Below, one piece after another: positions 13,893 to 19,264 of a stretch of 19,264 nucleotides of DNA. The translations under genes were made by a program, and so were the position numbers. The stretch is from Bacteroidales bacterium UBA1237. Lineage in GTDB: Bacteria; Bacteroidota; Bacteroidia; Bacteroidales; UBA932. How positions within the stretch are numbered: position 1 is the stretch's first letter; each line of letters starts with the position of its first letter. Location: contig DBWN01000262.1 of NCBI GenBank assembly GCA_002308935.1, positions 9,460 to 28,723 on the forward strand. The letters run 5' to 3'. A model generated the notes under the pieces. It saw only the letters and a program-made list of their open reading frames with translations, ran no database searches and had not been told where the DNA came from.

Positions 13893-15242
13893 ATGAAACG
13901 TAAGATTTACGACCAGTTGGTCCAGTGGAAACAGGAAAAGAATGGATCTACAGCCCTTTTGATAGAGGGGGCTAGACGTATCGGAAAGAGTTATATTGCA
14001 GAGGAATTCGCTCGCAACGAATACGACTCGTATATACTCATTGATTTCAGTAAGGCTCCTGCTCGCGTTAAAGAATGGTTTGATGAGTATCTGGAAGATA
14101 TCGACACGTTGTTGCAGAATATCCAACTGCATTACAAAAAGCAACTGACACCGCGAAAATCCCTTATTATCTTCGATGAGGTACAGAAATGTCCAAGAGC
14201 CAGGGAGGCAATCAAGGCCTTGGTGGAGGACCGCCGTTTCGATTATCTGGAAACGGGCTCTCTTATCTCCATAAAGAAAAACGTTGAGAATATTGTCATT
14301 CCATCAGAAGAGGATGGTATCGAAATGTTTCCCATGGACTTTGAAGAGTTTCTCTGGGCTATGGGCAATGAGGTAATGATGCCATACATCAAAGCACAAT
14401 ATGAAAAGCGTAAGCCAATGGGAGAATTCCACCGCGAAGCATTACACTATTTCCGTCAATATCTTATAGTAGGAGGCATGCCGCAGGCTGTTGCTGAGTA
14501 TGCTGCATCGCGAGATTTTATCAAAGTGGACGCCATCAAACGTCAGATACTGCGCCTTTACAAGAACGATATTAAGAAATACGCCGGGACAGCCACAGCT
14601 CGCGTCAGCGCTATCTATGACGCTATTCCTGGACAGTTGCAGAAGAAAGAAAAAAGGTTTGTGTTGTCGGCACTGAAAGATGAAGCGCGAATGCGCGATT
14701 ACGATAGTGCGTTCTTTTGGCTAGATGATGCCAAGATCGTTAATATCTGCTACAATACGACGGCGCCAAATATTGGGTTGCATCTGAATGAAGACCGCAC
14801 CGTTCTGAAGTGCTATTTCTGCGATACTGGGCTTCTCATTTCGTTGGCTTTCAGCGCGCGAGGTATCGTAACGAATGAGATTTACCAGAAACTGATGTTT
14901 GACAAGTTGGAAATCGACGAGGGCATGCTGGTGGAAAACATCGTGGCCCAAATGTTAAAAGCATCGGGTAAAGAGCTATTCTTTTATTCCAATTATGACA
15001 AAGAAGAAGCAGAGAACCGAATGCAGATAGATTTCCTTATACAAAAGGAGGTAGTAACCTCCCGGCACAACATATCTCCAATTGAAGTCAAGAGTGGATC
15101 AAACTATACGCTTACTTCCATTAACAAATGCATCAAGAAGTATGGCCAGTACCTCTCAACTCCCTATGTTTTGCACACAAAAGATCTGGAGATGAAAGAC
15201 GGACTGGTTTATCTCCCGCTTTATATGACTCTTTGTTTATAG
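13893..15242 (+). CDS. AAA_14 / DUF4143 family ATPase
   Basis: The 449-residue protein has an N-terminal P-loop ATPase domain and a C-terminal DUF4143 domain. Walker A is GARRIGKS (residues 26-33), and Walker B is LIIFDEVQ in SLIIFDEVQKCPRA. A sensor-type TGS (ETGSLIS) and the family segments FPMDFEEFLWAMG and YLIVGGMPQAV follow. The end of DUF4143 carries a PD-(D/E)XK-like signature: D in MQIDFLI, then PIEVKSG about 15 residues later. Such proteins are numerous in Bacteroidetes, and their cellular job is not established. Nuclease-coupled or defence-like roles have been proposed on domain grounds only. The gene is AT-richer than its neighbours and sits alone between an integrase relic and the convergent gltS, which suggests recent acquisition. 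No antitoxin-like partner is visible. Confidence 0.9.
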   Translation: MKRKIYDQLVQWKQEKNGSTALLIEGARRIGKSYIAEEFARNEYDSYILIDFSKAPARVKEWFDEYLEDIDTLLQNIQLHYKKQLTPRKSLIIFDEVQKCPRAREAIKALVEDRRFDYLETGSLISIKKNVENIVIPSEEDGIEMFPMDFEEFLWAMGNEVMMPYIKAQYEKRKPMGEFHREALHYFRQYLIVGGMPQAVAEYAASRDFIKVDAIKRQILRLYKNDIKKYAGTATARVSAIYDAIPGQLQKKEKRFVLSALKDEARMRDYDSAFFWLDDAKIVNICYNTTAPNIGLHLNEDRTVLKCYFCDTGLLISLAFSARGIVTNEIYQKLMFDKLEIDEGMLVENIVAQMLKASGKELFFYSNYDKEEAENRMQIDFLIQKEVVTSRHNISPIEVKSGSNYTLTSINKCIKKYGQYLSTPYVLHTKDLEMKDGLVYLPLYMTLCL

Positions 15243-15317
15243 CAGGATATCATTTGGGCGCACGATTCCTGGTTGTTCTCCGGGGTTTTCTTCTTGCCCG
15301 CAGGGGAGGGTACTTCC

Positions 15318-16562
15318 TTAAAGGAGGTTGAGGAAAAGGGTTATGACAGTGGTGTTGATAATGTCAACGAACATCGCTCCGACAAGCGGTACGATAATGA
15401 ACGGCTTGACGGCGTAGGTGTATTTGGAACATACCGCTGACATGTTCGCCATGGCATTGGGCGTAGCTCCCAGCCCGAATCCGCACAGTCCGCTCACAAG
15501 TAGAGCAGCATCGTAGTCCTTACCAAGCAGTGGGAACGCCACGAAATACCCGAACAGCCCGATCAGAAGAACCTGGGAGAGGAGAATCACGGTAAGAGGA
15601 AGGGCGAGCGCCGCAAGTTCCCAGAGCCTGAGTGAAGACATCGCCATTCCGAGGAATAGCGAAAGACATACGTTCCCGACGAGAATTATGCTGTCCATTT
15701 CAGGAGAGGGGAGCTTTGAGGAGGACTCGCAGGTGTTCCTTATCACCGCAGCGGCGATCAGAGACCCGAAGTATGTCGGGAAAGTCACCCCGGTAAGAGC
15801 CAATGCCTTTGAGAAAAGGGATCCTATGGCCATCGCAAGAAGAAGCTGGAAGACCGCTTTGGAGAGTTTGCGGAACTTCTCCTGCTCAGAAACTTCGTGA
15901 TATTCTTTCGCATGAGGGGATGCTTCCGTCGAATCCATTGAACCCATCACATCGGCGGGGGAGTCGCTCTCTCTGGCCAGCACCTTTACCCGAATGAGCC
16001 TTTCTGCTAGCGGACCTCCGAGAAGTGACCCTGCAACAAGACCGAAAGTGGCCGCAGCCATTGATAAAGAAGCAGCACCCTCGATGCCCATGCTTTCAAG
16101 AAGTGAGGAGAAACCTCCTGCAGTGCCGTGGCCTCCGCACATAGGAATCGAGCCCATCGCCATACCGGTGATCGCTTCAAGGCCCATGGCTGAGGATATT
16201 CCGGTGGAAAGGAGATTCTGCATAACTATCAGGACAGTCACCAGAATGACCAGCACAAGAAGCGGTTTCCCTCCTCTTTTGACTTCACGCAGATTTGACT
16301 GGAAACCCACAGATGTGAAGAATATCATCATGCAGAGGTCCTTCAGAGTCGGGTCGAAGGATATCTCGACCCTGCCCAGAGTATACAGGCCGAGCGTCAG
16401 CAGCGACAGGAGTATTCCTCCTGTGACAGGAGTGGGGATGCACAGTCTGGACAGAATCTTGAATTTGCCGGTGAGCCAGATTCCCAGCAACAGGGCGAGG
16501 ACACCTGCTCCGGCGGAGAGGAACATGTCAAGATTCACGCTGTGAAGTGCTGCAGTTTCCAT
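15318..16562 (-). CDS. gltS: Sodium/glutamate symporter
   Basis: The 414-residue inner-membrane protein imports glutamate with Na+. The GltS signature GGHGTAGG is at residues 143-150. It follows a span and loop with PTPVTGGI (44-50) and FFTSVGFQSNLREVKRGG (81-98), all typical of the family. About ten to twelve hydrophobic spans are seen in two halves, joined by a hydrophilic linker near residues 208-238 (SDSPADVMGSMDSTEASPH). A TTG at 16583 would extend the frame, but the ATG at 16562 is preceded by a -7 box at 16581-16588 and is preferred. It is the last gene of a leftward series yicC, eamA, gltS and converges with the ATPase gene. The 75 bp between the two stops shows no clear terminator. 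Confidence 0.93.
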   Translation of the reverse strand: METAALHSVNLDMFLSAGAGVLALLLGIWLTGKFKILSRLCIPTPVTGGILLSLLTLGLYTLGRVEISFDPTLKDLCMMIFFTSVGFQSNLREVKRGGKPLLVLVILVTVLIVMQNLLSTGISSAMGLEAITGMAMGSIPMCGGHGTAGGFSSLLESMGIEGAASLSMAAATFGLVAGSLLGGPLAERLIRVKVLARESDSPADVMGSMDSTEASPHAKEYHEVSEQEKFRKLSKAVFQLLLAMAIGSLFSKALALTGVTFPTYFGSLIAAAVIRNTCESSSKLPSPEMDSIILVGNVCLSLFLGMAMSSLRLWELAALALPLTVILLSQVLLIGLFGYFVAFPLLGKDYDAALLVSGLCGFGLGATPNAMANMSAVCSKYTYAVKPFIIVPLVGAMFVDIINTTVITLFLNLL

Positions 16563-16580
16563 GAGTGTGCTCGTATGGGG

Positions 16581-16588
16581 CAAAAATA
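16581..16588 (-). promoter_or_regulatory. Likely -7 box for gltS
   Basis: On the reverse strand TATTTTTG (16588-16581) matches TAnnTTTG, 18 nt before the gltS ATG. No good -33 box is seen at the right distance, so gltS may be read both from here and through eamA. Confidence 0.4.
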
Positions 16589-16632
16589 ATCAAACCTACG
16601 GGAACTTCCACGGATTCGGGGAGGTTTTCACC

Positions 16633-17535
16633 CTAGAGCGTACCTATGAGAAGCAGAACGAGGCTTATGATCACAAGAATGAGGTCGACAACTTTGCCCT
16701 TGAGGTTCTTTTCATGGAAGAGGAGAGCTCCGAATGTGAAGGAGACAATGACGCTTGAGCGCCTGACCATAGACACCACCGAAATCATCGCACCGGGGAA
16801 GGTTAGCGCATACAGGTAAGCGAGGTCTGCTGCCGTCAGGAATATTGAAATGAAAGGTATGGTCCATTTCCATGTGAACGGTGTGGTCTTCTTCCTCATC
16901 GGCATCCATAGTATTAGCGTGATGACACCCATGATGATACTCTGGTAGAGATTGTACCACCCCTGGACGAAGAAGCGGTTTATTCCGACAGTGGCGATAA
17001 GGTACTTGTCATACAACCCTGAGAGCGCACCAAGGACGGCTGCCGCTATGATGAGCCATATCCAGTGGTTTGATGAGAACTTGATTCCTTCCTTGCGTCC
17101 GCTGCGTCTTAAAAGAAAGTACGCGATTATGGCGACTGTGACACCTGCCCATTGCCAGGCGTTGAGCTTCTCCCCGAAAATGATGAGAGCTCCGATCAAA
17201 GTCATCACCGGCCTTGTGGCGTTGATCGGCCCTACGATGGTAAGAGGCAGATGCTTTATCGCGAAATATCCGCAGATCCACGAACTCAGTACGATGAATG
17301 CTTTGATTATTACAAGGATATGCCAGTGAAGGTCTCCCTCGGGGACATGGAAGGAACTTCCTTCAGGTATTCCTCCCGTGTGGGAGAAGATGATCATCGG
17401 AAGGAAGAACAGACTGCAGATTATGCAGTTCAGGAAGAGTACGGGAATTACCGCATTCTGCTTGAGCGATTGCTTCTTGAATACGTCATAAAGACCCAGC
17501 AGGCAAGCTGAGACCAGTGCGAACAGAATCCACAT
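16633..17535 (-). CDS. EamA/DMT superfamily transporter
   Basis: The 300-residue protein has ten hydrophobic spans in two five-span repeats, the mark of the drug/metabolite transporter (EamA) group. The first begins MWILFALVSACLLGLYDVF. The matching start of the second is WIWLIIAAAVLGALSGLYD. Both share the GLYD turn, so the internal duplication is readable directly. Other landmarks are PINATRPVMTLIGALIIFGEKL near the end of repeat one and MVRRSSVIVSFTFGALLFHEK near the end of repeat two, which carry the family's usual E-K after span 4. It should act in the inner membrane, perhaps in export of amino acids or metabolites. The substrate cannot be assigned. It starts 35 nt after the yicC stop and lies 70 nt upstream of gltS on the same strand. 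Confidence 0.88.
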   Translation of the reverse strand: MWILFALVSACLLGLYDVFKKQSLKQNAVIPVLFLNCIICSLFFLPMIIFSHTGGIPEGSSFHVPEGDLHWHILVIIKAFIVLSSWICGYFAIKHLPLTIVGPINATRPVMTLIGALIIFGEKLNAWQWAGVTVAIIAYFLLRRSGRKEGIKFSSNHWIWLIIAAAVLGALSGLYDKYLIATVGINRFFVQGWYNLYQSIIMGVITLILWMPMRKKTTPFTWKWTIPFISIFLTAADLAYLYALTFPGAMISVVSMVRRSSVIVSFTFGALLFHEKNLKGKVVDLILVIISLVLLLIGTL

Positions 17536-17570
17536 TTGGGCTGAAAAATGCTATTGCTTCCCGTGTCAGA

Positions 17571-18461
17571 CTACAGGATGTTCATTGACTGCTCCCTCAT
17601 CTTCTCGAGCTCGTCCTTCATCCTTACGACACATTTCTGTATACCGGCATGGTTCGCCTTGGAACCTGTGGTGTTGATTTCACGTCCCATTTCCTGGATG
17701 ATGAAGCCGAGCTTCTTTCCGGGATAAGGTTCGGAGTCAATAGTGTCCATGAAGTATGCGCAGTGCTGGCGGAGCCTGACTTTTTCCTCGTTGATGTCGA
17801 GTTTCTCCAGATAGAAGATCATCTCCTGCTCGAACCTGACGGGGTCGACCTTCTGGGCGAGTTCATCGAGGTTCTTCAGAAGCTTGGCCTTCACGGTACC
17901 TATCCTTTCTCCCTCGAATGTCTCGACTTCGTCATAAAGAGAGAGGATGTTCCTCACTCTTGAAGTGACGTCCTCGTAAAGGACCTTTCCTTCCTTTTCA
18001 CGATATGCGTTCACCGCTTCGAGAGCCTTATCAATGGCTTTCTCGACAATCGGCCAGTTCTCTTCGGTGATGACGTCGGATTTCTTGGTGTCGATCACAT
18101 CGGGGATACGGAGGATGGAGCAGAGGAGTTCGTTGTTTTCCCTGTCCTGGGGAGTGAAGAACCCGGGAAGCTCTTTCCTCAGGGTGAGGATCTCGTTGTA
18201 GTATCCTTTCAGAAGGTCAGCGTTGATCTTCTTCCCGCTGTCCGCTGCATTCGGCTCCCATGTGGCGTAGAAATCTATCGTACCCCTCTGAAGAGAGTTG
18301 GCGATCTTCTGCCTGATTCCGATTTCCTTGTCCTTGGGGAGAAGGGGAGTCTTGATGTTGATGTCGGCGTTCTTGGAGTTGAGCGTCCTGATCTCGAATG
18401 TAATCTTGCCTGTTTCGAGTATGGCTTCGGCTTTGCCGTAGCCGGTCATGGATTTGATCAT
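17571..18461 (-). CDS. yicC: YicC/YloC family endoribonuclease
   Basis: The 296-residue protein starts with the family signature MIKSMTGYGKAE and ends with the DUF1732 blocks EKLDINEEKVRLRQH and KLGFIIQEMGREINTTGSKA, so it is complete. YicC proteins are cytoplasmic metal-dependent endoribonucleases involved in RNA turnover. In E. coli YicC was linked to decay of the RyhB small RNA. In many bacteria it precedes gmk, but here the next genes are eamA and gltS. A perfect -7 box (TACTTTTG) lies about 95 nt upstream in the divergent region shared with glnS. Confidence 0.93.
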   Translation of the reverse strand: MIKSMTGYGKAEAILETGKITFEIRTLNSKNADINIKTPLLPKDKEIGIRQKIANSLQRGTIDFYATWEPNAADSGKKINADLLKGYYNEILTLRKELPGFFTPQDRENNELLCSILRIPDVIDTKKSDVITEENWPIVEKAIDKALEAVNAYREKEGKVLYEDVTSRVRNILSLYDEVETFEGERIGTVKAKLLKNLDELAQKVDPVRFEQEMIFYLEKLDINEEKVRLRQHCAYFMDTIDSEPYPGKKLGFIIQEMGREINTTGSKANHAGIQKCVVRMKDELEKMREQSMNIL

Positions 18462-18550
18462 GGCTCTTTGATGACTTTGAGTTAGTATGCTTTCCCGGAA
18501 ACAGGATTCACTGATTTTGCCCGAGGCGCTCCATAAAATCCCGTTATCCG

Positions 18551-18585
18551 CTGCAAAAGTACAACATTTTTGCGTAATTTTGCAG
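18551..18585. promoter_or_regulatory. Mirror-image divergent promoters of yicC and glnS
   Basis: The glnS side has TAATTTTG at 18575-18582 on the + strand, 30 nt before the ATG at 18612. The yicC side has TACTTTTG at 18561-18554 on the reverse strand. Both fit TAnnTTTG and both continue as TTTTGCAG, so the whole element is bounded by a perfect 8-bp inverted repeat, CTGCAAAA (18551-18558) and TTTTGCAG (18578-18585). The -33 boxes are poor and would overlap the opposite promoter. Apart from this, the 150-bp gap holds nothing I can name. Confidence 0.6.
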
Positions 18586-18611
18586 GTTCATAAGACATAA
18601 CATAGAATCCA

Positions 18612-19264
18612 ATGGAAGATCCTACCAAGACAGCAGCTCCCGCTGAGGAGCCCCGCAAACTGAATTTCCTCGAGGAGATAATCGAGAAGGACCTCGCAGA
18701 AGGCAAGGTGGACTCGATAATGACAAGGTTCCCTCCGGAGCCCAACGGTTACCTTCATCTGGGCCATGCCAAGAGCATCTGCCTCAACTTCGGGCTCGCC
18801 CAGAAGTACGGCGGAAAGACCAATCTCCGTTATGATGACACCAATCCCGTGAAGGAGGATGTGGAGTATGTCGATTCCATAAAGGAGGACATCAAGTGGC
18901 TCGGTTTCCAGTGGGACAAGGAACTCTACGCATCGGATTATTTCGATCAGCTTTACCTTTGGGCTGAGCAGCTCATAAAGGAAGGCCTCGCGTATGTCGA
19001 TGACCAGACCCAGGAGGAGATCCGTCAGGGAAGGGGGACTGTCGACCGTCCCGGAACTCCCAGCCCTTGGAGGGACCGCAGTATTGAGGAGAACCTCAAA
19101 CTCTTCCGCGAAATGAAGGAAGGCAAGTACGCTGACGGGGAGAAGGTACTCCGCGCCAAGATAGACATGGCCCATCCCAACATGATGTTCAGGGATCCTC
19201 TTCTCTATCGTATCAAGCATGCCTCACATCACCGTACCGGTGACAAGTGGTGCATCTATCCGAT
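18612..19264 (+). CDS. glnS: Glutaminyl-tRNA synthetase (5' part)
   Basis: The first 217 codons of a class I aminoacyl-tRNA synthetase are present. The segment RFPPEPNGYLHLGHAKS contains the HIGH motif as HLGH (near residue 48). The blocks RYDDTNP, DIKWLGF and GTPSPWRDRSIEENL follow. The stretch from MMFRDPLLYRIKHASHHRTG to DKWCIYP is diagnostic of GlnRS, as opposed to bacterial GluRS. The enzyme charges tRNA-Gln directly, so the organism may not depend wholly on the transamidation route. A short acidic/Pro-Ala leader (EDPTKTAAPAEEPRK) precedes the catalytic core. The KMSKS loop and the anticodon-binding domains lie beyond the window edge. It is transcribed divergently from yicC. Confidence 0.95.
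   Translation, partial: MEDPTKTAAPAEEPRKLNFLEEIIEKDLAEGKVDSIMTRFPPEPNGYLHLGHAKSICLNFGLAQKYGGKTNLRYDDTNPVKEDVEYVDSIKEDIKWLGFQWDKELYASDYFDQLYLWAEQLIKEGLAYVDDQTQEEIRQGRGTVDRPGTPSPWRDRSIEENLKLFREMKEGKYADGEKVLRAKIDMAHPNMMFRDPLLYRIKHASHHRTGDKWCIYP

Noticed and set aside
13261..15242. A new integrase-plus-ATPase mobile or defence system
   Set aside because: The integrase is decayed and lacks its catalytic part, and no second intact accessory gene, att repeats or terminal inverted repeats could be identified around the ATPase.

Overview
The window looks like a chromosomal segment of a Bacteroidales (Bacteroidota) genome. The signs are: repeated TAnnTTTG -7 promoter boxes paired with TTTG-like -33 boxes; type II lipoprotein signal peptides; a DUF4143-type AAA ATPase and a PD-(D/E)XK 'transposase' (Rpn/PDDEXK_2) of kinds common in this phylum; and the remains of a Bacteroides-type tyrosine integrase. 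Most genes use GC-rich codons. The Rpn-like gene and the AAA ATPase are visibly AT-richer. I cannot name a genus.

Layout. 1-281 (-): 5' part of a polyprenol-phosphate-type family 2 glycosyltransferase, with a promoter at 377-408. 440-1760 (-): Rpn/PDDEXK_2 nuclease-like gene with a six-unit 21-bp in-frame minisatellite, a strong terminator and a probable promoter. 1911-2599 (+): orphan alanine-rich lipoprotein with promoter and terminator. 2677-5520 (+): cca, xerC and hpf in overlapping series, closed by a terminator at 5578-5604. 5631-9014 (+): canonical promoter, GH3 lipoprotein glycosidase, then holA 2 nt later. 9042-13182 (+): promoter, ABC-2/Nat-type ATPase and permease, then two lipoproteins that are the two halves of a UshA-like 5'-nucleotidase (C-terminal half first). 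13261-13750: decayed integrase. 13799-15242 (+): promoter with a 23-bp direct repeat and the AAA/DUF4143 ATPase. 15318-18461 (-): gltS, an EamA transporter and yicC, transcribed as yicC, eamA, gltS. 18612-end (+): glnS, divergent from yicC across a symmetric promoter pair.

How it fits together. Most of the window is housekeeping: tRNA CCA-end maintenance, chromosome-dimer-type recombination, ribosome hibernation, replisome clamp loading, RNA turnover and Gln-tRNA charging. Envelope and scavenging functions are mixed in: beta-glycoside hydrolysis, nucleotide dephosphorylation, glutamate uptake and an export ABC pump. The accessory material is confined to two places: the Rpn-like gene (about 440-1760) and the integrase fossil plus AAA ATPase (about 13261-15242). 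I found no CRISPR array, rRNA, tRNA, complete insertion sequence or convincing new multi-gene defence system. The most interesting items are the repeat-bearing promoter of the ATPase, the amber-only stops in the integrase fossil, the heptad minisatellite, and the mirror-image glnS/yicC promoter.
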